From positions 186,001 to 250,000 of the forward strand of contig NZ_JAEA01000003.1 in assembly GCF_000518665.1 (NCBI RefSeq): DNA of 64,000 nt. The letters run 5' to 3'. The notes under the pieces are model-generated. The model ran no database searches and was not told the origin of the DNA. It saw nothing but the letters and a program-made list of their open reading frames with translations. Positions 1 to 8,732 of the stretch are shown piece by piece; the stretch's first letter is position 1; every line of letters begins with the position of its first letter. The position numbers were made by a program, and so were the translations under genes. The DNA is from Microvirga flocculans ATCC BAA-817 (GTDB lineage: Bacteria > Pseudomonadota > Alphaproteobacteria > Rhizobiales > Beijerinckiaceae).

Positions 1-309
1 GAAGCTCCAGAAGCAGCGAATAGTAGCCCACTTGCGTCATGTGTATTCAATACCACTGGATCAACAGGGCGTAAAACTCCGTTGCGGTCAAATAATATTT
101 CTAGCATTAATAAGCTTTCTAAAGGTAATTTTTCCGTCGAATATCAATTGGGTGGTTCGGGACGCCACCCCTTCCTAAGGCACACCTCAAACCAACCAAT
201 TTTTGTGTATCTCACAGCTTATACTGATACATCTATAAATATTGGTGTTGTTGACCGCTTCGGCGATGCGTATGATCCTGATTATCTAGGTCTCGAAATA
301 GTTGATTAG
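1..309 (+). CDS. C-terminal fragment of an AT-rich, phage tail-like protein (5' end outside window)
   Basis: The frame is open from the first base of the window to a TAG at 307-309, so the gene starts upstream and only its last 102 residues are visible. The pattern (a Cys/Val-Phe-Asn start, an R..LRSNNISSI turn, then KLSKGNFSVEY and a beta-rich tail) resembles the terminal domain of phage tail fibre or structural proteins. This is recognition by pattern only. Base composition is clearly lower in GC than the genes from 457 onward, which fits transferred or prophage-derived DNA. No catalytic motif is visible. Confidence is high that it is coding and low for the function. Confidence 0.55.
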   Translation, partial: EAPEAANSSPLASCVFNTTGSTGRKTPLRSNNISSINKLSKGNFSVEYQLGGSGRHPFLRHTSNQPIFVYLTAYTDTSINIGVVDRFGDAYDPDYLGLEIVD

Positions 310-370
310 GCCGATTTGCAGGCTTGCATAAAGCTTTTAGAAAAAGTTCAACTAATTTTAGACCTCGTCT

Positions 371-400
371 GCCGGCTGCCCTTTGGCAGCCGGCTTCTAT
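371..400. terminator. Strong hairpin terminator between convergent genes
   Basis: A perfect 10-bp stem (371-380 with 385-394) with a CTTT loop is followed by a T-containing tract on the plus strand. It lies between the end of the phage-like gene (309) and the end of the minus-strand gene (457), so it could stop transcripts from both sides. Confidence 0.75.
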
Positions 401-456
401 TCGAAGCCAGCATTATCCTGCCACAGAGAGCAGTACTGCTGATCGGCTTTGTGCTC

Positions 457-696
457 TCAAGGCCCCTGAAGGCTCGACCAGATCTCCTCCAGCTGGCGCG
501 GCCCCAGCACCGCCCCGGAGGCGGCGCGGATGACCGCCTCCATGCCGGCGGGCGCCTCGTTGTTCATGGCCCAGTGAACGGCTTCCCGCAGGGTAGAGAA
601 TTCCCTGATGTCGCTGGGATGGCCCTGGCCCGCTTTCGTGCCGATGGGCTCGTATTGCAGATGGGCCGGGGCATCCAGTTCGGCTTTGGTCAGCAT
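457..696 (-). CDS. Small conserved-looking hypothetical protein, 79 aa
   Basis: This is a compact soluble protein with no signal peptide or membrane segment. Its middle reads like a stress-type small helical protein (REFSTLREAVHWAMNNE), and its C-terminus is AVLGPRQLEEIWSSLQ. I do not recognise a named domain. An AGGA element about 10 bases upstream of the ATG at 696 supports this start over the longer overlapping frame starting at 718. It lies 47 bp downstream of the CDF transporter gene on the same strand and may be co-transcribed with it. Confidence 0.6.
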   Translation of the reverse strand: MLTKAELDAPAHLQYEPIGTKAGQGHPSDIREFSTLREAVHWAMNNEAPAGMEAVIRAASGAVLGPRQLEEIWSSLQGP

Positions 697-743
697 GACG
701 CGATCCTGCCTCGTTCATGAGCGTTCAGGCAGGACAACGCACC

Positions 744-1346
744 TCAAGCTTCAGGCGTTGCAGCCCTGTGCTCGTCGCGGGCCGCCTCCCAGACTTCCCG
801 AGCGGCATCCGCGTTCATGGCCGCGATGCCGAGCCCCACGATCAGGTCCGGCCAGACGGAATGCGTCGCAGCGGTCATGAAGCCGGCCGCGACGATGGCC
901 ACATTGGCGACGGCGTCGTTGCGGGCGGAGAGAAAGGCGGCCTTGGTCAGGCTGCCCTCATGGTGGCGGTAGCGGGCCAGAATGACGGCGCAGGCGGCGT
1001 TCACGATCAGGGCCCCGGCCCCCGCCAGCGACAGCGGCACCGGTTCGGGCGGGACCGAGGTCCAGACCTTGTCCCAGGCCATCCAGAGGGTGGCGAGCCC
1101 CGGCAGCAGGAGGATGCCTGCCAGCGCCATGCCGACCCGCGCCCGCATCCGGGCCGTGAAGCCCAGCGCCAGGAGGATGAGGAGGTTGACCGAGGCGTCC
1201 TCCAGGAAGTCGATGCTGTCGGCGAAGAGCGACACGGACCCAATGGCGAGCGCCACCGCGAATTCGACCCCGAAATAGCCGAGATTGAGAGCCGCCACGA
1301 CGGCGACCGCCCGGCGCAGGGGAAGGCTGGAGAGTGTTTGGCTCAT
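744..1346 (-). CDS. Cation diffusion facilitator (CDF)-type transporter, short form
   Basis: This is a 200-residue polytopic membrane protein. Residues about 40-53 (SLFADSIDFLEDAS) match the TM2 region of CDF exporters, which carries the metal-coordinating Asp residues. A second polar cluster (SARNDAVANV, about residue 140) fits the TM5 metal site. About five to six hydrophobic segments are visible. CDF proteins export Zn, Co, Cd or Fe by proton antiport, usually as dimers. This one stops soon after the last membrane segment, so it lacks the roughly 80-100 residue cytoplasmic domain of canonical family members (near 300 aa). The metal cannot be assigned. Confidence 0.8.
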   Translation of the reverse strand: MSQTLSSLPLRRAVAVVAALNLGYFGVEFAVALAIGSVSLFADSIDFLEDASVNLLILLALGFTARMRARVGMALAGILLLPGLATLWMAWDKVWTSVPPEPVPLSLAGAGALIVNAACAVILARYRHHEGSLTKAAFLSARNDAVANVAIVAAGFMTAATHSVWPDLIVGLGIAAMNADAAREVWEAARDEHRAATPEA

Positions 1347-1510
1347 TCTTCCGATCTTCTAGTTCAGCCCTGCTGAACGCGGTAGCGGATTTTCCGCGCC
1401 GGGCTTGGCAATTCCATTGCGGCAAAGCAGGCGCGACCACAAGGAATGGCAATTTTAGTTGCAAAACGCGCAATTTCAGGTGAACAAGACGACGAAGTTT
1501 AGAGGAAACC

Positions 1511-3340
1511 ATGCCAGCTTATCGTTCTCGCACCACCACCCACGGCCGCAACATGGCGGGCGCCCGCGGCCTCTGGCGCGCCACGGGCATGAAGGATTCC
1601 GATTTCGGTAAACCCATCATCGCCGTCGTGAATTCCTTCACCCAGTTCGTGCCGGGCCACGTCCACCTGAAGGACCTGGGCCAGCTCGTAGCGCGCGAGA
1701 TCGAGAAGGCCGGCGGCGTCGCCAAGGAATTCAACACCATCGCAGTGGACGACGGCATCGCCATGGGCCATGACGGCATGCTCTACTCCCTGCCCTCGCG
1801 GGAGCTGATCGCCGATTCCGTCGAGTACATGGTCAACGCCCATTGCGCCGACGCGATGGTGTGCATTTCCAACTGCGACAAGATCACCCCCGGCATGCTG
1901 ATGGCGTCGCTGCGCCTCAACATCCCGACGGTCTTCGTCTCCGGCGGACCGATGGAAGCGGGCAAGGCCGTGCTCAATGGCGTGACCAAGAAGCTCGACC
2001 TCGTGGACGCCATGGTGGCCGCCGCCGACGACAAGGTGGCCGACGAGGACATCAAGGTCATCGAGCGCTCCGCCTGCCCCACCTGCGGCTCGTGCTCGGG
2101 CATGTTCACGGCCAATTCCATGAACTGCCTCACCGAGGCGCTGGGCCTGTCTCTCCCCGGCAACGGCTCGACGCTGGCCACCCACGCCGACCGCCGCCGC
2201 CTCTTCGTGGAAGCCGGCCACCTGATCGTGGACCTCGCCCGCCGCTATTACGAGCAGGACGACGCGAGCGTGCTGCCCCGCTCGATCGCGAGCTTCAAGG
2301 CCTTCGAGAACGCCATGACCCTCGATATCGCCATGGGCGGGTCGAGCAACACGGTGCTGCACCTTTTGGCCGCCGCCCATGAGGCGGAAGTCGATTTCAC
2401 CATGGCTGACATCGACCGCCTCTCGCGCCGCGTGCCGGTTTTGTGCAAGGTCGCGCCTGCCGTCGCCAACGTGCACATGGAAGACGTGCACCGCGCCGGC
2501 GGCATCATGGGCATCCTCGGCGAGCTCGACCGGGCGGGCCTCCTCGACACCTCCGTGCCGACGGTCCATTCGGAAAGCATGAAGGCAGCTCTCGACCGAT
2601 GGGACGTGCGCCGCACCAACAGCCCTGCAGTGCACGAGTTCTTCAGCGCCGCCCCCGGCGGCGTGCCGACCCAGACCGCCTTCAGTCAGGAAAGCCGCTA
2701 CGACAGCGTGGACATGGACCGCACGAACGGCGTGATCCGCGACAAGGAGCATGCCTTCTCCAAGGATGGCGGCCTCGCCGTTCTCTCCGGCAACATCGCA
2801 CTCGACGGCTGCATCGTGAAGACGGCAGGCGTGGACGAGAGCATCCTCGTGTTCTCGGGCCCCGCCATCGTTTTCGAGAGCCAGGACGATGCCGTGAGCG
2901 GCATCCTCAACGGCAAGGTGAAGGCGGGCGACGTGGTGGTGATCCGCTATGAGGGACCGCGCGGCGGCCCCGGCATGCAGGAGATGCTCTACCCCACGAG
3001 CTACCTGAAATCGAAGGGCCTCGGCAAGGCCTGCGCGCTGATCACGGATGGCCGCTTCTCCGGCGGCACCTCCGGCCTCTCCATCGGCCACGTCTCGCCG
3101 GAAGCGGCGGAGGGCGGCACCATCGGCCTCGTGCGCGATGGCGACCGGATCGAGATCGACATCCCGAACCGCCGCATCCATCTCGCCTTGGACGAGGCCG
3201 AGCTGCAACGCCGCCGCGCCGAGCAGGAAGCGAAGGGCTGGCAGCCTGCCCAGCCGCGCAAGCGCAAGGTCTCGGCGGCCCTGAAGGCCTACGCCATGCT
3301 GGCGACCAGCGCCGCGAAAGGCGCCGTCCGCCAGATCTGA
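1511..3340 (+). CDS. ilvD: Dihydroxy-acid dehydratase
   Basis: This enzyme catalyses dehydration of 2,3-dihydroxy-isovalerate and 2,3-dihydroxy-3-methylvalerate to the 2-keto acids, the penultimate step of valine and isoleucine synthesis. At 609 aa it has the family's usual length. Visible signatures are [10 protein letters not shown] (about 41-50), [11 protein letters not shown] (about 79-89), the NCDK cysteine (C122) and the [12 protein letters not shown] segment (C195), which supply iron-sulfur ligands. Near the end is [10 protein letters not shown]. The AGAGGA at about 1500-1505 places the start at 1511. The gene is followed by a strong terminator, so it is probably monocistronic. Confidence 0.97.
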   Translation: MPAYRSRTTTHGRNMAGARGLWRATGMKDSDFGKPIIAVVNSFTQFVPGHVHLKDLGQLVAREIEKAGGVAKEFNTIAVDDGIAMGHDGMLYSLPSRELIADSVEYMVNAHCADAMVCISNCDKITPGMLMASLRLNIPTVFVSGGPMEAGKAVLNGVTKKLDLVDAMVAAADDKVADEDIKVIERSACPTCGSCSGMFTANSMNCLTEALGLSLPGNGSTLATHADRRRLFVEAGHLIVDLARRYYEQDDASVLPRSIASFKAFENAMTLDIAMGGSSNTVLHLLAAAHEAEVDFTMADIDRLSRRVPVLCKVAPAVANVHMEDVHRAGGIMGILGELDRAGLLDTSVPTVHSESMKAALDRWDVRRTNSPAVHEFFSAAPGGVPTQTAFSQESRYDSVDMDRTNGVIRDKEHAFSKDGGLAVLSGNIALDGCIVKTAGVDESILVFSGPAIVFESQDDAVSGILNGKVKAGDVVVIRYEGPRGGPGMQEMLYPTSYLKSKGLGKACALITDGRFSGGTSGLSIGHVSPEAAEGGTIGLVRDGDRIEIDIPNRRIHLALDEAELQRRRAEQEAKGWQPAQPRKRKVSAALKAYAMLATSAAKGAVRQI

Positions 3341-3372
3341 TCGCCTCTCGGCGACAGGCCGACGAAAACTCG

Positions 3373-3401
3373 AAAGCCCCGGCCTCGTCCGGGGCTTTTT
3401 T
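3373..3401 (+). terminator. Rho-independent terminator after ilvD
   Basis: A perfect 10-bp GC-rich stem (3373-3382 with 3389-3398) has a 6-base loop and a downstream T run. It lies 33 bp after the ilvD stop codon. Confidence 0.9.
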
Positions 3402-3515
3402 GCGTTCGGGATGGGACAGGCCTGCTGCCAATGGTCTCAAGAGGCGATCCGGCCTTGACGAAACACTATCTCCTGGGATCCTGTCGTCAAAAGGCAAATC
3501 AGCCCCAGGATTTCA

Positions 3516-3815
3516 ATGACCCGCTTCGCATGGACCATCGGCTTCCTCCTGCTCGCAGGACCGGGCCTCGCCCAGAACGCACCGGACGGCAAGGCTCTCC
3601 AACTCACCGTCCGCCCGTCAGGCTATGAGAGCGAGGCCAGGGCGGCGGCGGAACGGCAGCAGAAGCTGCTCAAGCGCCTGGAGCAGAGCGACTACATGGT
3701 CCGCTCGATCTGCGTCAGCTGCGGGGACCAGTGGAAGCACCAGGTCTATGCACCGTTCAATCCCTTCGCTTCCCTCAGCCGCTCAGGACAGCCTTCCGAA
3801 GAGACCGGCAACTGA
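3516..3815 (+). CDS. Small secreted hypothetical protein, 99 aa
   Basis: A cleavable signal peptide is evident: MTR, then a hydrophobic stretch at about 4-17, with a likely cleavage after GLAQ (residue 20). The mature part is polar and helical (EARAAAERQQKLLKRLEQSDYMVRSIC), followed by a CVSCGD segment with two closely spaced cysteines that could form a disulfide or bind metal. The domain is not recognised. An AGGA upstream of the ATG supports the start. The gene precedes the riboswitch-controlled exporter by about 70 bp, and nothing ties it functionally to that gene. Confidence 0.7.
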   Translation: MTRFAWTIGFLLLAGPGLAQNAPDGKALQLTVRPSGYESEARAAAERQQKLLKRLEQSDYMVRSICVSCGDQWKHQVYAPFNPFASLSRSGQPSEETGN

Positions 3816-3884
3816 ACCGGGAGAAACGGCTCTCGGCCGCACCTCGTCCCTTGAGAAGCTTTTCCGCTCCCTCTATATTTGAGG

Positions 3885-3936
3885 AGGTCGAGGACGACCT
3901 CGACCTTTCATGACAACCGGTGGGGACGGCCCTGCC
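3885..3936 (+). ncRNA. Guanidine-II (mini-ykkC) riboswitch
   Basis: Two hairpins each carry the diagnostic ACGR tetraloop. P1 is a perfect 9-bp stem (3885-3893 with 3898-3906) with loop ACGA (3894-3897). P2 is a 7-bp stem (3919-3925 with 3930-3936, two G-U pairs) with loop ACGG (3926-3929). A 12-nt linker separates them. The Shine-Dalgarno GGAGG (3943-3947) and ATG (3955) of the gdx gene follow directly, which is the usual architecture of this class. The P1 3' strand contains GACCTC (3896-3901), complementary to GAGGTC overlapping the SD (3944-3949). This suggests SD masking without ligand and release when guanidinium binds; that mechanism is an inference. Confidence 0.9.
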
Positions 3937-3954
3937 AATGACGGAGGTCCTGTC

Positions 3955-4272
3955 ATGGCATGGATTTGGCTCGGGCTCGCCGGCCTGCTCGAAATCGGAT
4001 GGGCGATCGGCCTGAAATACACAGAAGGCTTTACCCGCCCGGTTCCCTCGTTGCTCACGGCCCTGAGCATGATCGCGAGCGTCCTCCTCCTCGGCCTGGC
4101 GCTCAAGACCCTGCCGGTCGGAACCGGCTATGCGGTCTGGACCGGCATCGGAACCGTGGGCACGGCGCTGCTCGGCATCTACCTCTTCGGCGAGCCCGCC
4201 ACGGCGATGCGCCTCGTCTGCATCGGCCTGATCGTCTCCGGCATCCTGGGCCTCAAGCTGGCCTCCGGATAG
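3955..4272 (+). CDS. gdx: Guanidinium exporter, small multidrug resistance family (Gdx/SugE type)
   Basis: This 105-residue protein has four membrane segments and belongs to the SMR family, exporting guanidinium in exchange for protons. The essential Glu is E13 in [17 protein letters not shown]16 is present, and the [11 protein letters not shown] motif (about 56-66) marks the Gdx/SugE branch rather than the Qac branch. An in-frame ATG at 3910 would add 15 residues. It lies inside the riboswitch linker and lacks an SD, whereas the ATG at 3955 has GGAGG 7 bases upstream, so I chose 3955. The upstream guanidine-II riboswitch independently supports the substrate. A diguanylate cyclase gene starts 13 bp downstream. 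Confidence 0.95.
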   Translation: MAWIWLGLAGLLEIGWAIGLKYTEGFTRPVPSLLTALSMIASVLLLGLALKTLPVGTGYAVWTGIGTVGTALLGIYLFGEPATAMRLVCIGLIVSGILGLKLASG

Positions 4273-4285
4273 CCGGGAGGACAGG

Positions 4286-5791
4286 GTGAAGGTGTCGTCG
4301 ACCGCATTCGCGCGTATCAGACCACGAGCCTCGGCCCGAGGTCTGAAGGCCTTCGTGCTCGTGATCTGCCTCGTCATCCTCGGCCTCGAGGGATGGCGCG
4401 ATCTCCATGAGCGCGACCAGGAATTCGTCCGCATCGAAAGCGAGATGAAGAACCTCGCCAAGTCGCTGGCGCAACATGCGGAAGACATCTTCAATCTGGC
4501 CGATGCCATTCTCGTGGACGTGGTCGACCGGGCCGAGGATGCCGGCGGAGCGCCTGCTGCGATCAGGGCCATGGACCGCTTCTTCACCGAGCGGATCCAG
4601 GCGCTTCAATCGATCAAGTCGCTGACGATCTACGGTCCGGACGGCACCGTGCTGAGCAGCTCGCTGCCCGGTCATCGCAGCAAGGTGAACGCGCAATCGC
4701 TGGCCTTCTTCCAGCATCACAAGGCCTCGCCCGGCGACAAGTGGTTCTTCGGCTCCCTGATCCGCGACCCGCTGGGGGGCGAATGGGTGCTCTCCCTGTC
4801 CCGCCGCCTCAACAATGCGGACGGAAGCTTCGGCGGCGTCGTTCAGGCCAGCATTCCACCGCGCTATTTCTCGAACTTCTTCGGGCGCTTCGACCTGGGA
4901 TCGCAGGGAACGGTCGTGCTCTTCGACACGGACGGCATCCTTCTCTCGCGCTATCCCTACGTCGAAGCCGTCATGGGCACGAAGCAGGGCATTTATCCAT
5001 GGCTGAAAAACGCCATGAGTTCCGGTTTCGGAGAATATGTCTCTCCCGTGGACGGTGTCGCGCGCTTCGCGGCTTTCCAGCGCAACCACATCTATCCCGT
5101 CATCGTCTTCGCCGCCGTCGGCCGGAAAGAGTCCCTGCAGAACTGGCGGGACGACGTCATCGTCCGGTCGCTTGCCATCGGCATTGTCGTTCTGATCATC
5201 GGCACGCTCGGATGGAGCCTGGCCGGAGAGCTGAGGCGGCGCGAGGCGGCGGAGGCCGAGCTTGCGATTCTGGCCGCAACGGATGGCCTGACGAGCCTCG
5301 CGAACCGGCGCAGCTTCGACAGGAAACTCGAAGAGACGTGGCTGCGGGCCTCCCGCGGGAGCGAGCCCGTTTCCCTGCTGCTGGTCGATGTGGATCGGTT
5401 CAAAACCTACAACGACATCTACGGCCATCAGGCGGGCGACGCGTGCCTGCAGATCGTCGCGCAGACTCTTGCTGATGCCGCGCACGGACAGCGCAACCTC
5501 GTCGCCCGTTACGGCGGCGAGGAACTCGCGGTCCTTCTTCCCGACCTGGACGCCGCCGGCGCCTCGGCCATGGCCGAGGCGATCCGCGCGAAGATCGAGG
5601 CGCTGGGCGTGCCGCACGAGGCGAACCTTCCCTCCGGCATCGTCACCGTCAGCATCGGCAGCGCGACACAGGTTCCAGACCCGGACCGCTCGCACGGCGG
5701 ACCGAGGGATCTGATCGCCCTCGCCGACGCAGCCCTCTACAGAGCCAAGCAGGACGGGCGCAACCGCGTGGCGGCGGCGCAAATCCACTAA
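4286..5791 (+). CDS. Membrane-bound diguanylate cyclase with extracytoplasmic Cache-like sensor
   Basis: This 501-residue protein would make c-di-GMP from two GTP. A membrane helix at about 21-35 and another at about 293-313 flank an approximately 255-residue periplasmic region resembling a double-Cache sensor (TIYGPDGTVLSSSL, VLFDTDGILLSRYP). The GGDEF domain spans about 325-500 with active-site motif GGEEL (410-414) and an upstream DVDRFKTYND metal site. The inhibitory RxxD site is degenerate: the expected Asp is Asn in RNLVARYGGEE. The start codon is GTG with GGGAGG upstream. The gap to gdx is only 13 bp, so it is probably in the riboswitch-controlled transcript. Its TAA stop overlaps the start of a repeat element. 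Confidence 0.93.
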   Translation: MKVSSTAFARIRPRASARGLKAFVLVICLVILGLEGWRDLHERDQEFVRIESEMKNLAKSLAQHAEDIFNLADAILVDVVDRAEDAGGAPAAIRAMDRFFTERIQALQSIKSLTIYGPDGTVLSSSLPGHRSKVNAQSLAFFQHHKASPGDKWFFGSLIRDPLGGEWVLSLSRRLNNADGSFGGVVQASIPPRYFSNFFGRFDLGSQGTVVLFDTDGILLSRYPYVEAVMGTKQGIYPWLKNAMSSGFGEYVSPVDGVARFAAFQRNHIYPVIVFAAVGRKESLQNWRDDVIVRSLAIGIVVLIIGTLGWSLAGELRRREAAEAELAILAATDGLTSLANRRSFDRKLEETWLRASRGSEPVSLLLVDVDRFKTYNDIYGHQAGDACLQIVAQTLADAAHGQRNLVARYGGEELAVLLPDLDAAGASAMAEAIRAKIEALGVPHEANLPSGIVTVSIGSATQVPDPDRSHGGPRDLIALADAALYRAKQDGRNRVAAAQIH

Positions 5792-5925
5792 AGCATCGGA
5801 CCCAAAAGTGGACCTGCACTTTTGGGATCCATCCGATGCTTTCTTCTTGAGTGAGAGCATCGTTGAGAGCGGACCCGAAGGGCCGCGTCAGCGAAAACCG
5901 GGTCCACTTTTCCGCACGATGCTCT
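5790..5925 (+). repeat. Bipartite palindromic intergenic element, copy A
   Basis: The left module (5790 to about 5841) is a long hairpin with outer arms AAGCATCGGA/TCCGATGCTT and inner arms CCCAAAAGTG/CACTTTTGGG. The right module has outer arms AGAGCATCGT (5854-5863) and ACGATGCTCT (5916-5925). It contains an insert of about 20 nt, starting GGACCCGAAG, not present in copies B and C. It lies between the convergent ends of the cyclase gene and gshA and may act as a transcript boundary. Confidence 0.85.
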
Positions 5926-5949
5926 AAGGAAGCGAGCCCGGGTTTCCGA

Positions 5950-7320
5950 TCAGAAAACGCATTCCGTGAAGGCGGGCTTCACCGAGCCGTTCCATGCGCC
6001 ATGGTACTGCGCCAGCAGGCGCTCGGCCTGCGTGCGCCCCGACTCGACGATCTCCTCCACATAGGCGAGATGGCGCGTTTCGTCATGGCCGGACGCATCG
6101 CGACAGGCCCGGCGCTGCAACCCGGCGCGGGCCAGGGCCAGCGCATCGCGGGCGATGTCCTGCACTGTGCGGCCTGCAATGCCCGCCTTCAGCGCGAGCT
6201 TCGGAACGTCGGCGCGCAGCCGCTCGCGCTCCTCGGCGCTCCAGCCCTTCACGAGGTCCCAGGCTCCATCGAGCGCGGCCTCGTCGTAGAGAAGGCCGGC
6301 CCAGAAGGCGGAGAGCGCCACGATATGCTCCGGCCCGCCAACATCGGCGCCGCGCATTTCGAGATAGCGCTTGAGGCGCACTTCCGGGAACAGGGTGGAA
6401 ACATGGTTCGCCCAGTCCGAGCGCGTGGCGCGCTCACCGGGCAGCTGCGCGAGCTTGCCCGCGAACAGATCGCGGAAGGATGCGCCCGCGACGTCGTGAT
6501 AGGTCTCGCCGCGCTTGACGAAATACATCGGCACGTCGAGCGCCCAGTCCACGTAACGCTCGTAGCCGAAGCCGTCCTCAAAGGCGAAGGCCATCATGCC
6601 CGTACGATGGGGATCGGTATCGCGCCAGATCTGCGAGCGCATGGAGAGATAGCCGTTGGGCTTGCCGTCGGTGAAGGGCGAGTTGGCGAAGATCGCCGTG
6701 GCGATGGGCTGCAGCGCCAGCGACACGCGCAGCTTCTTCACCATGTCGGCTTCCGACGCATAGTCCATGTTCACCTGCACGGTCGACGTGCGGTACATCA
6801 TGTCGAGGCCGAGCGAGCCGACCTTCGGCATGTAATTCGTCATGATGCGGTAGCGCGCCTTCGGCATCACCGGCGTCTCGGCGCGGGTCCAGAGCGGGCT
6901 CATGCCGAGGGTGAGGAATCCGATGCCGAGCGGCTCGCCGACGGCCTTCACGTCGGCGATATGCCGCGCCGTTTCCTGGGCCGTTTCGTGCAGGGTCCTG
7001 AGCGGGGCGCCCGACAGTTCGAACTGTCCGCCCGGCTCCAGAGAGATCGCGCCGCCGCCCTCTTCGTCGGCGAGCCCGATGGGGTGATTGCCCTCCATGA
7101 TCGGCTCCCAGCCGGTGCGCTCCCGCAAGCCTTCCAGGAGCGCACGGATTCCCCTGCCCCCGTCATAGGGAACAGGCGACGCATCCGCCTTGTAGAAGGG
7201 TACTTTCTCGTGTTCGGTGCCGAGCCGCCATGTGTCCCGCGGCTTCTCGCCGGAGGCGATCCATTCCACGAGTTCAGACCGCGCACCGATGGGGGTCGTA
7301 TCCGATACGTCCCGCGCCAT
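5950..7320 (-). CDS. gshA: Glutamate-cysteine ligase, plant/alphaproteobacterial type
   Basis: This enzyme catalyses ATP-dependent formation of gamma-glutamylcysteine, the first step of glutathione synthesis. At 456 aa it fits the GCS2-superfamily class found in plants and alphaproteobacteria. Signatures include GTEHEK (34-39), SLEPGGQFELSG (93-104) and a region around the MTNYMPKVG segment. Plant homologues are redox-regulated by disulfides; I did not verify such cysteines here. It is downstream of, and on the same strand as, a second GCS2-fold ligase and rsmE, suggesting an rsmE-ybdK-gshA unit. Confidence 0.95.
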   Translation of the reverse strand: MARDVSDTTPIGARSELVEWIASGEKPRDTWRLGTEHEKVPFYKADASPVPYDGGRGIRALLEGLRERTGWEPIMEGNHPIGLADEEGGGAISLEPGGQFELSGAPLRTLHETAQETARHIADVKAVGEPLGIGFLTLGMSPLWTRAETPVMPKARYRIMTNYMPKVGSLGLDMMYRTSTVQVNMDYASEADMVKKLRVSLALQPIATAIFANSPFTDGKPNGYLSMRSQIWRDTDPHRTGMMAFAFEDGFGYERYVDWALDVPMYFVKRGETYHDVAGASFRDLFAGKLAQLPGERATRSDWANHVSTLFPEVRLKRYLEMRGADVGGPEHIVALSAFWAGLLYDEAALDGAWDLVKGWSAEERERLRADVPKLALKAGIAGRTVQDIARDALALARAGLQRRACRDASGHDETRHLAYVEEIVESGRTQAERLLAQYHGAWNGSVKPAFTECVF

Positions 7321-7441
7321 GCATCACCTCATCAAAAAAGCGCGTTCAAGGCGCGCCGACTCAGGTCGGGTCTAGATAAGGGGCTTAGCGCCAAGCTGCA
7401 ATGAGGGGCGGGAGCACAAAACGACGGAGCCTTGTGCACCG

Positions 7442-8584
7442 TCAATGCCGGACGGGCAGCTCCCCCACCGTCTCCGCGCAGAGCCAGTCGACCACCCCGG
7501 CCAGGGCGTCGCGGTTCGACAGGCCGCGGCCGACCGCTTCGGTATAGAGGGTCAGCTGCCGGTCGGCGCTGGTGCCACGGGCCACGATCCAGCGGGCGAG
7601 ATCGAGCTCGCGCTCGCAGCCCAGCTCCTTCGCGTCCTCGGCCACCAGGTCGATCGTCTCGTCGAGAAGGTCCCGGATCGGCTTGGCCGTGCGGGTCTTC
7701 TCGTCGACGAAGCTGCCGTGGATCCCGTAGCGCTGCGCCCGCCAGCCGTTCTCATCGTTGATGGCGCGCGAGGCGCCGGTCTGGCCTGCATTGAGCTTGG
7801 GATCGAGGCTCAGGCGCCGGACGAGGCAGCGATAGAGGGCCGCGATCGCGATGGTGTCGTCGACCCGCGTGCAGCTGTCGGCGACGCGCAGCTCCAACGT
7901 CGGGTGCTTGAGCGACGGCCGGATCACCCACCACACATAGCTCGAGTTCTCGATGGCGCGGGCCGCGACGAGCGTATCGATGTAGCGCTGGTAATCCCGT
8001 TCGTTCTCGAACAGGTCCGGGAAGCCGGTGCGCGGCAGCTCGCGATAGGCGGCCAGCCGGTAGCCGAGCAGGCCCGTGCGCTGCGCCTGCCAGAAGGGCG
8101 AGGAGGTCGACAGCGCCAGGAGGAGCGGCAGATAGGGCTGGATCCGGTTCATGATGTCCACGCGCATGGCGGGATCCGGCACCTCCACATGCACATGCAT
8201 CCCGCACAGAACGGTGCGGCTGCCGAGCATCTGCAGGTCGTGCATTACCTTGCCGTAGCGCGGCTGGGTTTGATTGGCGCGCACCCGCGACCAGACGGCG
8301 AGCGGGTGCGTGCCCGAGGCCATGATCGACAGGTTGTAGTCGCGGGCGACGACGCCGACCGAAGAGCGCAGATCGGCGAGCTGAGCCCGGGCTTCGGACA
8401 ATTCGAGGGATGGCTTGGTGGCGATCTCGAGCTGCGGCTCGAGCATCTCGGGCTGGATATCGCCGGACACCTGGTCCCGGCACGCATCGAAGAATTCCTT
8501 GAGTTTCCCCTTAGCGATGTCCCGCTTCCGCGCATCGTTGACGAAGTACTCTTCCTCGATGCCGAACTTGAAATCCCAGCTCAT
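7442..8584 (-). CDS. Carboxylate-amine ligase, YbdK-like GCS2 family
   Basis: At 380 aa this is close to E. coli YbdK (about 372). The N-terminal GIEEEYFV (8-15) and the EMLEPQLEIATKPS segment are hallmarks of the YbdK branch of the glutamate-cysteine ligase superfamily. Family members have weak gamma-glutamylcysteine ligase activity in vitro and their true substrate is unsettled. It sits 121 bp upstream of gshA on the same strand, so two GCS2-fold enzymes are neighbours. It may make a related gamma-glutamyl compound; this is inference. Confidence 0.85.
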   Translation of the reverse strand: MSWDFKFGIEEEYFVNDARKRDIAKGKLKEFFDACRDQVSGDIQPEMLEPQLEIATKPSLELSEARAQLADLRSSVGVVARDYNLSIMASGTHPLAVWSRVRANQTQPRYGKVMHDLQMLGSRTVLCGMHVHVEVPDPAMRVDIMNRIQPYLPLLLALSTSSPFWQAQRTGLLGYRLAAYRELPRTGFPDLFENERDYQRYIDTLVAARAIENSSYVWWVIRPSLKHPTLELRVADSCTRVDDTIAIAALYRCLVRRLSLDPKLNAGQTGASRAINDENGWRAQRYGIHGSFVDEKTRTAKPIRDLLDETIDLVAEDAKELGCERELDLARWIVARGTSADRQLTLYTEAVGRGLSNRDALAGVVDWLCAETVGELPVRH

Positions 8585-8732
8585 TTCCCTTGCGTCCTCT
8601 GTTCTTGTTCAGAAATGACCTTCGCACATGCGGATCGGCCAGCGGAGAACGCCAAACTCCGACGCATTGGGGCCGGAATGGGGCAAATCGCCGCGAAACT
8701 GCTAAGCTTTTGATTCGAGATGTGGATCGGCT

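Noticed and set aside
1499-3208. Minus-strand frame opposite ilvD (569 residues)
   Set aside because: Antisense to a fully conserved ilvD; rich in His/Gly/Ala with no recognisable motif.
3910-3954. Upstream ATG for the guanidinium exporter
   Set aside because: It lies in the riboswitch linker without an SD, and the family starts at MAWIW.
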